Positions 50,688 through 58,743 of a stretch of 64,000 nt of DNA are shown here, in pieces. The stretch's first letter is position 1, and each line of letters begins with the position of its first letter. Both the position numbers and the translations under genes were made by a program. Under the pieces are notes generated by a model. That model searched no databases. It saw only the letters and a list, made by a program, of their open reading frames with translations, and was not told the DNA's origin. The stretch lies in the NCBI RefSeq assembly GCF_003228315.1, contig NZ_CP029693.1, positions 2,551,501-2,615,500 on the forward strand. Direction: 5' to 3'. Source of the DNA: Pseudomonas putida. Lineage in GTDB: Bacteria; Pseudomonadota; Gammaproteobacteria; Pseudomonadales; Pseudomonadaceae.

Positions 50688-52166
50688 TTACTCCGGCAAC
50701 TCGACCAGGCCGTCTACATCGGTCATCGCCCGCTCCAGCAAATCCGCCGGCAAACTCTTGCTCGCCCGCGCGCCCAGCAACTTCAGCTGCTCACTGCGGC
50801 TGACCAGATTGCCGCGGCCTTCTGTCAGCTTGTTACGTGCGGCGCTGTAGGCTTTATCCAGTTGCTGCAGTCGATTGCCGACTTCATCCAGGTCCTGAAT
50901 GAACAACACGAACTTGTCGTACAGCCAACCGGCCCGCTCGGCAATTTCCCGGGCGTTCTGGCTTTGCCGCTCCTGCTTCCACAGGCTGTCGATCACCCGC
51001 AGGGTTGCCAGCAAGGTGGTCGGGCTGACGATCACGATGTTGCGGTCGAACGCCTCCTGGAACAGGCTCGGCTCGGCTTGCAGGGCGGCGGAAAACGCGG
51101 CTTCGATCGGCACGAACAGCAGGACGAAATCCAGGCTGTGCAGACCGTCCAGGCGTTTGTAATCCTTGCCCGCCAGGCCTTTGACGTGACTGCGCAGGGA
51201 CAGTACGTGCTGCTTGATGGCGATCTGGCGGATGCCTTCATCATCAGCCGCCACGTATTGCTGATAGGCCGTGAGACTGACCTTGGAGTCGACCACCACC
51301 TGCTTGTCGCCGGGCAGGTAGATGATCACGTCCGGCTGGAAGCGCTCGCCGTCCGGGCCTTTTAGATTGACCTGGGTCTGATACTCACGCCCCTTCTCCA
51401 GGCCGGCATGTTCGAGCACCCGCTCCAGGATCAGTTCGCCCCAGTTACCCTGGGTTTTCTGGCCCTTGAGGGCACGGGTCAGGTTGGTGGCTTCGTCGCT
51501 CAGGCGCAAATTGAGTTGCTGCAGGCGCTCCAGCTCCTTGGCCAGGGAAAAGCGTTCCCGGGCTTCGGCCTGATAACTTTCCTCGACGCGCTTTTCGAAA
51601 GACTGGATGCGTTCCTTCAACGGATCGAGCAACTGCCCCAGGCGCTGTTGGCTGGTTTCGGCAAAACGCTGCTCGCGTTCATCGAAGATTTTCCCCGCCA
51701 ATTCGGCGAACTGCGCTCGCAGCTCGTCGCGAGAACCCTGCAGGTCATTGAGGCGTTGCTGATGGCTTTCCTGCTGCTCGCGCAATTCGGCCTGGAGTGA
51801 AGCGGCCTGGGCGTCCAGGCGCCGCAATTCGGCTTCTTTGCCCGAGCGCTCGATGTTCCAGGCATGGGCGGCGTCGCGGGCATCGTCCCGTTCGATTTGC
51901 AGCAGTTCGACTTCACGGCGCAGGGCGGCCAGATCAGCCTGCTTGGCAGCGTTGGCCTGGCCAAGATCGGCGATTTCATCGCGCCCGGCTTCCAGTTGTG
52001 CGTTCAAGCCATCCTGGGCCAGTTGCGCCATGGCCAGCCGTTCTTCCAGCAGGGCCACTTCTGCCTGCGTGGTACTGGTCTTGCGCTGAAGTTGCCAGGC
52101 CAATATCAGTAACGGCAGAGCAGCGCCCGCCAGACCGAGCAATGCGCTGGTCAAGTCCATAGCCAT
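50688..52166 (-). CDS. rmuC: DNA recombination protein RmuC
   Basis: RmuC limits DNA rearrangement at inverted repeats. The 492-residue protein has an N-terminal membrane helix (about 5-25), a long coiled coil (about 30-210), and a C-terminal nuclease-like RmuC domain with KTQGNWGELILERVLEHAGLEKGREY and PDVIIYLPGDKQVVVDSKVSL. Three consecutive in-frame ATG codons open the gene; 52166 is chosen because AGGA lies six bases before it and abuts the first. Confidence 0.93.
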   Translation of the reverse strand: MAMDLTSALLGLAGAALPLLILAWQLQRKTSTTQAEVALLEERLAMAQLAQDGLNAQLEAGRDEIADLGQANAAKQADLAALRREVELLQIERDDARDAAHAWNIERSGKEAELRRLDAQAASLQAELREQQESHQQRLNDLQGSRDELRAQFAELAGKIFDEREQRFAETSQQRLGQLLDPLKERIQSFEKRVEESYQAEARERFSLAKELERLQQLNLRLSDEATNLTRALKGQKTQGNWGELILERVLEHAGLEKGREYQTQVNLKGPDGERFQPDVIIYLPGDKQVVVDSKVSLTAYQQYVAADDEGIRQIAIKQHVLSLRSHVKGLAGKDYKRLDGLHSLDFVLLFVPIEAAFSAALQAEPSLFQEAFDRNIVIVSPTTLLATLRVIDSLWKQERQSQNAREIAERAGWLYDKFVLFIQDLDEVGNRLQQLDKAYSAARNKLTEGRGNLVSRSEQLKLLGARASKSLPADLLERAMTDVDGLVELPE

Positions 52167-52227
52167 AGCCATTCCTGCGTTTGAAATAAAGCCTGAAGGT
52201 TAACCAAGGCGTAAGGTCTTGGACAGC

Positions 52228-52566
52228 TTAGTCTTGAGCTGTTCGATCTTCGATTCGGCCCAGTTCCCGTTGCGCACGCTGATCCCCCGCTCGCGCGGCC
52301 TGACGCAGCAGATCCTGGCCGATCCGCCGATCCCTGGCATTCCCGCATTCGCGGCACATCAGCTGACCAAGACGGCTTTGCGCAGCCACAACCCCTTCAC
52401 GCGCCGGTTGCTTGAGCAATCGGCCGGCGATGTGTTTCACGCTGGTGTTTTCGCCCAGGCGCGGACTGTCCAACAGCCACTCGGCGACGCGCATCGAAAA
52501 GCGTTTTGTGGGGACGACAGCGGAACTTTTTGCGGGGGAAGAACTGGAAGATGTACGAAACTTCAT
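52228..52566 (-). CDS. Sel1-like small hypothetical protein
   Basis: This 112-residue protein has a serine-rich start and two short helical repeat-like segments: REGVVAAQSRLGQLMCRECGNARDRRIGQDLL and RAGDQRAQRELGRI, reminiscent of Sel1 repeats. Two cysteines lie in LMCRECG. A GTG start at 52599 is an alternative and would add CPQC. It precedes rmuC on the minus strand by about 60 bases. Function unknown. Confidence 0.65.
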   Translation of the reverse strand: MKFRTSSSSSPAKSSAVVPTKRFSMRVAEWLLDSPRLGENTSVKHIAGRLLKQPAREGVVAAQSRLGQLMCRECGNARDRRIGQDLLRQAARAGDQRAQRELGRIEDRTAQD

Positions 52567-53557
52567 AAAGCACTGTGGGCAGATCGCGGGGCGCGCCACT
52601 CTACTCTTTTTTTCTTACAGGTAAAGGTGAAAAAATCCCGGCACGCCCGTGCTAGAGCAAGCGCTCGGGACAATCCACAGAAGCTGTGGATAACTCAGTG
52701 GACAACCGACCCTCAAACCCCGCAAAGCCCTGTGGAACGGGGCCTGCGCTCAAACTGATGATTTTTTCACCAGCAAAAAAAAGCGATGTTTTTCATTGAC
52801 TTAAATTTTGGTTACAGGCACCCACCGTGCTTGAAGGCTGGATGACAGCGGTGTGACAGACCGCGCAATTAATGTGCACAAGTACCTGCTTGACGGTTAT
52901 ATCGATGCACTTTTTCGACGCATTCTGTCTTCCAGCTTGGGGATAACCGAGAGCAAACCCGCGATCCAGGCCCCTCAAGAGGCTTGAATCAGCCATACCG
53001 CCGGTCGGATAGTGAGCCAATTCGGGGCGCCTCTGCTTTACGCATGGCGTTCGGTAATCGAGTTTTAGGGAGCTGAAATTCAAACCAGCGGTCAGCTTTT
53101 TGGCTAGCACACTTCCATTCCCCAATTCAATCCGCTAGTATCCGCGCCGTTAGTACCAAGCTGAAAATCAATTCCGGTCGAACAATCCCCCCCGGTAAGC
53201 CTTCCACAGGAAGCCTTGCACCGAACAAGCGGGATCGACCACCTCGATGGTTTCCAGGTAAACCCTGCGTCAGCACAGCCTTTGAATCGAATGCAAAGGG
53301 TGTTGCCAGGCTCACTTACTCTGACCGAACCAACCTGCAATTGATCAGGATCTTCACCCCGGGCACAGAACCTTTGCCCTCGATGTGTTGCCTGCCCTCC
53401 TAAGTACCTACCTGCCAGCCCAAGCGCGCCAATTTAATCAGCGCTTCAAACTGGCTGCTTTGTTCCAGTCGGGTTCTTCGTTCGACCAATGGTGGTCGAC
53501 GTTACTGGAACGTTTTTATTTTGCACGGCTCTTATCCGTGTCGCTTGTAGGAACACC
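52567..53557. other. Long gene-poor stretch, possible synteny junction
   Basis: About 990 bases without a convincing gene. It holds copy B of the non-coding element at 52671-52815. Short minus-strand ORFs at 52793-53125 and 53104-53340 have no recognisable features. There is no tRNA, mobile element or REP pair. From memory, flanking genes map to separate places in P. aeruginosa, so this may be a rearrangement join. A small RNA cannot be excluded. Confidence 0.55.
52671..52815. repeat. Unnamed non-coding element, copy B
   Basis: It is co-linear with copy A at 34054-34204. Shared marks are CAATCCACA / TGTGGATAA (52671-52679, 52685-52693), an AAAGCCC segment, T6 (52762-52767), A8 (52775-52782), TTTCATTGACTT (52791-52802) and GGTTAC (52810-52815). 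Offsets from copy A are constant through the A8 run. The first DnaA-like box has two mismatches; the second is perfect. Confidence 0.65.
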
Positions 53558-53788
53558 ATGACTATGTCTACTCAAATCCATGCACAGGATGCCATCCGCA
53601 CCCTAACCAACGCTTTTGCACCAATGAACTGCCTGATCATGGCCGCTCGCAAAGGCTGTTTCAGCTTTACCCTGGTCAACGAACACGGCATCGCCCGTCA
53701 CAGCGAACGCCTGTACCCCGATCAATACTCCAGCGCCGAACCGCTGCAGGCCGTGATCGAGCGTACCCGCCAGGCCCTGGTTGCCTGA
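53558..53788 (+). CDS. Small conserved-looking hypothetical protein
   Basis: This 76-residue protein begins MTMSTQIHAQDAIRTLTNAFAPMNCLIMAARKGCFSFTLVN and continues with a mixed alpha/beta pattern ending VIERTRQALVA. I do not recognise a domain. The frame has the local codon bias, a ribosome site (AGGAA) nine bases upstream, and a strong terminator after it, so it is probably expressed. A second ATG at 53564 is possible. Confidence 0.7.
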   Translation: MTMSTQIHAQDAIRTLTNAFAPMNCLIMAARKGCFSFTLVNEHGIARHSERLYPDQYSSAEPLQAVIERTRQALVA

Positions 53789-53814
53789 CACGCTGGCAAG
53801 GCTGAAACAACAAG

Positions 53815-53840
53815 GCCCCGCTCAAAAAGCGGGGCTTTTT
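53815..53840 (+). terminator. Intrinsic terminator after the 76-residue gene
   Basis: GCCCCGC / GCGGGGC stem with a 7-base A-rich loop followed by T5. Confidence 0.9.
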
Positions 53841-54064
53841 GTTATCTGGAATCTCCCATCGCAGCGTCGACGGGTAAGCACCAACCGATATAACGGTTAT
53901 AACTGGAAGCCGGAAATATTTTAAAAACAGGCCTTTACGCGCCGAATATGACACTACACTTCAACTCAAGCGGCCTGAGCCGCTTCCGGCGAGCCTGAGT
54001 CGACCCACTGCTGCCAAGCTCCCTTGTTCAGGTCTCGCCGACCAATTCGAGTTTCGAGGGTTAT

Positions 54065-54547
54065 ATGGGTATCGCTGCCAGCGAACTGTGCCGCTATGTG
54101 ATCCGTCCCACCTTGATCTACCTGGGACGCCATAGCGCGACTGCGGAAGCCCTTTTACTGGGGATCGCCGCCAGCCAGTCGGCCCTGGGTTCAGCGCTGC
54201 ACGACCGCCGCGGACACGGCCTGTACCGCATCGCCGAACCTCGCCATCAAGCACTCTGGGATCACTACCTGGCACTCGATCCCGAACGCGCCAGCCTGGT
54301 TCGTGGCCTGGCCAGTCAACATGCCTTTCTCAGTGGTCCTCATCTGGAACTGACCGTAAACCTGCGTTATGCCACTGCCATCGCCTGGCTGCTGGTCGAA
54401 GAACAGAACACTCCCCTCCCCGAAGCCGATGATCTGTTGGGAATGGCTCGCATCTGGCGCCAGACCTTCCAGCCTCAAGGACGCCTCAGAGACTTCACCT
54501 GCGCCTGGCAGACCTGTGTTTCACCGCTGAATCAGGTAGCCTGCTGA
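54065..54547 (+). CDS. Conserved hypothetical protein upstream of the FadL-type gene
   Basis: This 160-residue protein has mainly helical sequence, for example SELCRYVIRPTLIYLGRHSATAEALLLGIAASQSALGSAL and YATAIAWLLVEEQNTPLPEADDLLGMARIWRQTF. It resembles the conserved small protein encoded near lysozyme-like gp-type families only weakly, so I assign no function. The start has GAGGG upstream. Gene order with the FadL-type porin matches P. aeruginosa from memory. Confidence 0.78.
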   Translation: MGIAASELCRYVIRPTLIYLGRHSATAEALLLGIAASQSALGSALHDRRGHGLYRIAEPRHQALWDHYLALDPERASLVRGLASQHAFLSGPHLELTVNLRYATAIAWLLVEEQNTPLPEADDLLGMARIWRQTFQPQGRLRDFTCAWQTCVSPLNQVAC

Positions 54548-54694
54548 CCTCATCTGGATCCAAAGTTCGCTCATTGGGGGGCGAATCTGGTCGGATTGTC
54601 CTACAAAACCGCTCTAAATCAAGTGATTCGGCCTATAGCGCCGGGACGAAAATGTTGGTAATTTTCGCCCCGGTGATCACCAGGAGTTCTAATA

Positions 54695-55966
54695 ATGAAA
54701 AAAGTAATGCTCAAAACCACCATTAGCCTGGCCGTTGCCATGGCCTCCTCCCAGATTTTCGCAAGTGGCTTCGCCCTCAACGAACAAAGCATCAGCGGTA
54801 TGGGGACAGGTTTTGCCGGGCGATCTTCTTCTGCCGACGACGCATCCACCGTGTTTGGCAACCCTGCCGGCATGTCTCGCCTCAAGCGCGAACAAGTGAC
54901 CGGCGGTGTTGCATTCATCGACGCCCACACCGACATCAGCGATGCCAGCTCCCGTCCGAACGGCGGCACCAACAAAGGTGACATGGTTCCGTTCATGGGC
55001 GTTCCGATGGGCTACTACGTCAAGCCGATCGATGACCAATGGGCATTCGGTTTCGGCGTCTACGCGCCATTCGGCCTGGTGACCGATTACGAGAACGGTT
55101 TTGCCGGCCGTTACTTCGGCAGCAAGAGCGAAGTGCAAGTCATCACCCTGCAGCCAACCGTCAGCTACGCCTTCAACGACAAGGTGTCGATCGGTTTCGG
55201 TCCGACCATCAACCGCATCGACGGTACCCTGGAGTCGAAACTGTCGCTGAACCCGCTGGCGCCGGACGGCAACGTCAAGATCAAGGGTGACGACACTGCT
55301 GTCGGTTACAACATCGGCATCATGATCCAGGCCCTGGACAGCACTCGCGTCGGCCTGACCTACCACTCGAAAGTGAAGTACAAGCTCGACGGCGACACCA
55401 AGGTCAACTACGGCCTGCTCGCCGCGCTGGGTCAGAACCCGAACCAGAAGTTCGATGCCTCGCTCGACATCACCACGCCTGAGTCGGTCGACTTCTCCGT
55501 GACTCATCAGCTGAACGACCAGTGGACCCTGTACGCAGGCAGCACCTGGACTCGCTGGAGCCGCCTGAAAGAAATCTCCGTCGAGAACGAAGGCGTACCG
55601 GCAGCACTGGCCGCACGCGGCTTCGGCACCATCACCGAAGAGCAGGACTGGCACGACACCTGGGCGCACGCCATCGGTGCTTCCTACCAGCTGAACAAGC
55701 AGTGGGTACTGCGTACCGGTCTGTCCGTCGACCAGGCGCCGACCAACAACACAAACCGCTCCCCACGCATCCCGACTGGCGACCGCACCGTCTTCAGCCT
55801 GGGCGCCGGCTGGAGCCCGACCGACGACCTGACCATTGACGTGGCGTACTCCTACCTGAAGGAAGAGGACGTCAAGGTCAATAACAACAACGGTCGTCAG
55901 GCCTACAGCGCCAAGTATGAAAACTGGGCGAACGGTTTCGGTATCGGTGCGACCTACCGCTTCTGA
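54695..55966 (+). CDS. FadL-family outer-membrane transport protein
   Basis: This 423-residue beta-barrel of the OmpP1/FadL/TodX family admits long-chain fatty acids or other hydrophobic compounds. It has a signal peptide ending around QIFA-SGFALNEQS, the N-terminal hatch with the diagnostic NPAGM motif (about 56-60), and a terminal YRF. Related proteins in P. aeruginosa are used for long-chain fatty acids (ExFadL0-type). Preceded by a good ribosome site (CCAGGAG) and followed by a strong terminator. Confidence 0.93.
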   Translation: MKKVMLKTTISLAVAMASSQIFASGFALNEQSISGMGTGFAGRSSSADDASTVFGNPAGMSRLKREQVTGGVAFIDAHTDISDASSRPNGGTNKGDMVPFMGVPMGYYVKPIDDQWAFGFGVYAPFGLVTDYENGFAGRYFGSKSEVQVITLQPTVSYAFNDKVSIGFGPTINRIDGTLESKLSLNPLAPDGNVKIKGDDTAVGYNIGIMIQALDSTRVGLTYHSKVKYKLDGDTKVNYGLLAALGQNPNQKFDASLDITTPESVDFSVTHQLNDQWTLYAGSTWTRWSRLKEISVENEGVPAALAARGFGTITEEQDWHDTWAHAIGASYQLNKQWVLRTGLSVDQAPTNNTNRSPRIPTGDRTVFSLGAGWSPTDDLTIDVAYSYLKEEDVKVNNNNGRQAYSAKYENWANGFGIGATYRF

Positions 55967-56010
55967 TGAAACCCGGCGAGCCTGAGTGGCTCGCCACCCG
56001 AATCAAAAAA

Positions 56011-56043
56011 GCCCCGGCTCTGTCATGGAACCGGGGCTTTTTT
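56011..56043 (+). terminator. Intrinsic terminator after the FadL-type gene
   Basis: GCCCCGG / CCGGGGC stem, 13-base loop, and T6. An A run on the left makes it potentially bidirectional. Confidence 0.92.
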
Positions 56044-56142
56044 GTGGGAGCGAGCCTGCTCGCGATGGGCGCTAACGATGACGCGTTTGCACAGGATGCT
56101 TGCGGCGCCTTGACCTCCATCGCGAGCGGGCTCGCTCCTACA
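56043..56142. repeat. Paired REP element, GAGCAGGCTC type
   Basis: Inverted REP units begin directly after the FadL-type terminator. The right arm has GAGCGGGCTC. Confidence 0.88.
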
Positions 56143-56159
56143 GTGAGTAGGTGTACACC

Positions 56160-56711
56160 TCAGGGTCTGGAAGCCAGCGCCTTCTCCACCGCCGCGATGA
56201 ACTCGGGATCATCCGGCTTGGTCAGGCTGGAGAAGTTGGCGATGACCTTGCCTTGCCGGTCCACCACGTACTTGTAGAAATTCCACTTCGGCGCACTGCT
56301 CTGTTCGGCCAGTACCTTGAACAAATGCGTGGCGTCTGCACCACGGACTGCCTGCGGATCGGTCATGGTGAACGTGACGCCGTAGTTCACGTAGCAGACC
56401 TTGGCCGTCTCGGCACCGTCCTTGGACTCCTGCTTGAAGTCGTTGGACGGCACACCGATCACCTCCAGCCCTTGATCCTTGAAACGCTGATTCAACGCCT
56501 CAAGGCTTTTGAATTGAGGTGCGAAGCCACAGAAGCTGGCGGTATTGACCACCACCAGCGGTTTGCCGGCAAAGCGCTGGCACAGATCGATGGATTCATT
56601 GCTGCGCAACTTGGGCAATGAGCCTTGCAGCAACGCCGGACACTCTTCTGCCTGAGCCAACCCGGTAAAGGCTGCCAGTAACGCGGGAACTGCCAACCAG
56701 CGCATCAGCAT
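56160..56711 (-). CDS. Periplasmic glutathione-peroxidase-like protein
   Basis: This 183-residue thioredoxin-fold protein has a signal peptide ending TGLAQA-EE. The peroxidatic cysteine lies in [20 protein letters not shown] (about 54-73). WNF of the tetrad is present in [10 protein letters not shown], but the usual NQF is NDF in GVPSNDF, so the glutamine position is changed. It would reduce hydroperoxides in the periplasm, probably with a thioredoxin-like donor. Lower activity or changed specificity is possible. Confidence 0.88.
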   Translation of the reverse strand: MLMRWLAVPALLAAFTGLAQAEECPALLQGSLPKLRSNESIDLCQRFAGKPLVVVNTASFCGFAPQFKSLEALNQRFKDQGLEVIGVPSNDFKQESKDGAETAKVCYVNYGVTFTMTDPQAVRGADATHLFKVLAEQSSAPKWNFYKYVVDRQGKVIANFSSLTKPDDPEFIAAVEKALASRP

Positions 56712-56793
56712 ATCGGTGCTTCCTTGTGAGCAATCGTCAGGCCGACGTTACTCGCCCTCCTGTTCCCCAGCAAGCAACCCGTGAACAAGCGGC

Positions 56794-56919
56794 CTACTGG
56801 CAAAGGCTCATGCCCAACTGCATCAACGCCAGCCCGCCCTGATGCCAGCCCCACCACGCCAAGGCCAGCAGCAAGGCACAGATCGCCAGCACGGTAATGC
56901 GTGGCCAGAGCCGGTTCAT
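56794..56919 (-). CDS. 41-residue membrane protein coupled to the MFS gene
   Basis: This short gene starts with ATG overlapping the MFS stop as ATGA and ends at TAG. The protein is a single hydrophobic helix (ITVLAICALLLALAWWGWHQGG, two stretches) following MNRLWPR, with a short tail LALMQLGMSLCQ. The four-base overlap strongly suggests translational coupling and a role as a small MFS partner. Its function is unknown. It is too short for usual gene finding. Confidence 0.65.
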   Translation of the reverse strand: MNRLWPRITVLAICALLLALAWWGWHQGGLALMQLGMSLCQ

Positions 56920-58124
56920 GTCGCGCTCATCTGCGATTGCAGGCGCGCCACCGGACGCTCGCGCACCGGCCAGTTCAGGGCAGCGGCCATCAGGCTCAAG
57001 AGAATCGCTACTTGCCAGATCAAGTCATAGTTCCCGGTCCGGTCATACACCACCCCACCCAACCAGCCGCCGAGGAACGAGCCGAGCTGGTGGAAGAGGA
57101 ACACGATGCCACCGAGCATGGACAGGTTTCGGACACCGAATAAGGTCGCGACGGTGCCATTGGTCAGCGGCACCGTTGACAGCCACAGGAAGCCCATGGC
57201 CATGCCGAACAGATAGGCGCTGGTGGTGGTCACCGGTGCCCACAGGAACAAGGCAATCACCACCGCCCGAAGCAAATACAAGCCAGTGAGCAAACGCGGC
57301 TTGGACATGCGTCCACCGAGCCAGCCGGCCGTATAGGTGCCAAAGATGTTGAACAGTCCGATCAATGCCAACACCGTAGTGCCGACAGTCGCGGGCAGAT
57401 GCTGATCCACCAGGTACGCCGGCAGATGCACGCCGATGAACACCACCTGGAAGCCACAGACAAAAAAGCCGAACGCCAGCAACCAGAACCCCGAATGCGA
57501 ACAGGCCTCGCGCAGCGCTTCAGGCAGGGTTTGCTCATGGCCCTGCACCGGCAGGGGTTTGTCCTTGAGCATGCTCACCAGCGGCACGATCAGCGCCACC
57601 AGCAAGCCCAGCGCCAGCAAGGCCGCGGACCAGCCCAGCCAGCCGATCAAGCCCAGCGTGCCCGGCAACATGGCGAACTGACCGAAGGAACCGGCGGCAC
57701 TGGCGATCCCCATGCCCATGCTGCGTTTTTCCGGCGGCACGGCGCGCCCGACCACGCCGAGGATCACCGAGAACGAGGTGCCCGACAGGCCGATGCCAAT
57801 CAACAGGCCGGCACTCAGGGACAGGGTCACCGCCGAATCCGACATGCCCATGAAAATCAGGCCCAGGGCGTACAGCACGCCACCGATGAGCACCACTTTC
57901 GCGGCGCCAAAACGGTCGGCCAGCGCGCCGGTAAAGGGTTGCGCCAGGCCCCAGATCAGGTTCTGCAGGGCGATGGCAAAGGCGAAGACTTCACGCCCCC
58001 AGCCGAACTCGGCACTCATCGGTGCCAGGAACAGGCCGAAACCATGTCGAACCCCCAGGGACAACGCCAGGATCAGCGCACTCCCCAGCAGGACCCAACC
58101 GCATGTACGCCACATCGATGTCAT
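56916..58124 (-). CDS. MFS transporter under MarR control
   Basis: This 402-residue protein has twelve membrane segments. LGVRHGFGLFLAPMSAEFGWGREVFAFAIALQNLIWGLAQPFTGALADRFGAAKV (about 18-72) contains the A-motif GALADRFGAAKV. It resembles the oxalate:formate-like or monocarboxylate MFS branch. The start at 58124 has GGAG upstream. A perfect palindrome (58140-58155) sits in its promoter, and a MarR gene precedes it. The substrate is unknown. Confidence 0.9.
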   Translation of the reverse strand: MTSMWRTCGWVLLGSALILALSLGVRHGFGLFLAPMSAEFGWGREVFAFAIALQNLIWGLAQPFTGALADRFGAAKVVLIGGVLYALGLIFMGMSDSAVTLSLSAGLLIGIGLSGTSFSVILGVVGRAVPPEKRSMGMGIASAAGSFGQFAMLPGTLGLIGWLGWSAALLALGLLVALIVPLVSMLKDKPLPVQGHEQTLPEALREACSHSGFWLLAFGFFVCGFQVVFIGVHLPAYLVDQHLPATVGTTVLALIGLFNIFGTYTAGWLGGRMSKPRLLTGLYLLRAVVIALFLWAPVTTTSAYLFGMAMGFLWLSTVPLTNGTVATLFGVRNLSMLGGIVFLFHQLGSFLGGWLGGVVYDRTGNYDLIWQVAILLSLMAAALNWPVRERPVARLQSQMSAT

Positions 58125-58139
58125 TGTTGTTCTCCGATC

Positions 58140-58155
58140 GCGGGTATATACCCGC
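58140..58155. promoter_or_regulatory. Perfect 16-base palindrome between marR-type and MFS genes
   Basis: GCGGGTATATACCCGC is a perfect palindrome about 16 bases before the MFS start. A one-mismatch copy occurs before the MarR-type gene, so both are likely MarR operators. Confidence 0.7.
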
Positions 58156-58176
58156 TTGAAATCAAACAAACCGGCC

Positions 58177-58581
58177 TCATGCCAGTTCGTCCAGCAGCTT
58201 GAGTAGCATTTCGCGCTTTTCCGCACCCAGGCGATCTACCAATCGCTGTTGTGCCGCTTCCCAGGCCGGCAACGCGGCCTTCAAGCGTTCGGCCCCGGCG
58301 TCGGTCAGCCGGACGATGCGATTGCGCATGTCTTCACCCTCAACCAGCGTGACCAGCCCCTCGCCCTCCAGCACCCGCAGGTTGCGCCCCAGGGTGCTGC
58401 GATCCAGGCCCATGGCTTCGGCCAGGGTGGAAATGCTCGGTTGATCCAGACGCTGCAGATTGCACAGCAAAGAATACTGCGCAACGTTGATCCCGAAGCC
58501 ATCGAGAGCGCCGTCGTAGTGTCTGCTGACGCCACGGGCGGCGCGGCGCAGGTTGATGCATAAACATTGGGAGTCGAGCAT
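58177..58581 (-). CDS. MarR-family regulator
   Basis: This 134-residue winged-helix regulator begins MLDSQCLCINLRRAARGVSRHYDGAL. The recognition region is ISTLAEAMGLDRSTLGRNLRVLEGEGLV (about 49-76), followed by a wing containing EGEDMRNRIVRLTDAG. A pair of cysteines near the N-terminus (Cys6, Cys8) could sense oxidants. It likely represses itself and the MFS genes through the palindromes at 58140-58155 and 58585-58600. Confidence 0.9.
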   Translation of the reverse strand: MLDSQCLCINLRRAARGVSRHYDGALDGFGINVAQYSLLCNLQRLDQPSISTLAEAMGLDRSTLGRNLRVLEGEGLVTLVEGEDMRNRIVRLTDAGAERLKAALPAWEAAQQRLVDRLGAEKREMLLKLLDELA

Positions 58582-58584
58582 GGT

Positions 58585-58600
58585 GCGTGTATATACCCGC
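58585..58600. promoter_or_regulatory. Palindrome at the marR-type promoter
   Basis: GCGTGTATATACCCGC differs at one base from the perfect copy at 58140-58155. It lies directly before the MarR-type start codon, suggesting autoregulation. Confidence 0.65.
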
Positions 58601-58643
58601 GATTAAGGGAATGCAAATTTATGTTACACCGAACCCCTCCCCC

Positions 58644-58743
58644 TGTAGGAGCGAGCCTGCTCGCGATGGACGACAAAACACCGCGGGGTGTCAGGCAGAC
58701 AACGTTATCGTTGACGACCATCGCGAGCAGGCTCGCTCCTACA
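58644..58743. repeat. Paired REP element overlapping the cobS stop
   Basis: Inverted REP units; the right arm includes CTA at 58739-58741, which on the minus strand is the TAG stop of cobS. Confidence 0.9.

Noticed and set aside
52793..53340. Minus-strand ORFs in the 1 kb gene-poor region
   Set aside because: Both lack ribosome sites, recognisable domains and local codon bias; their composition looks like intergenic DNA.
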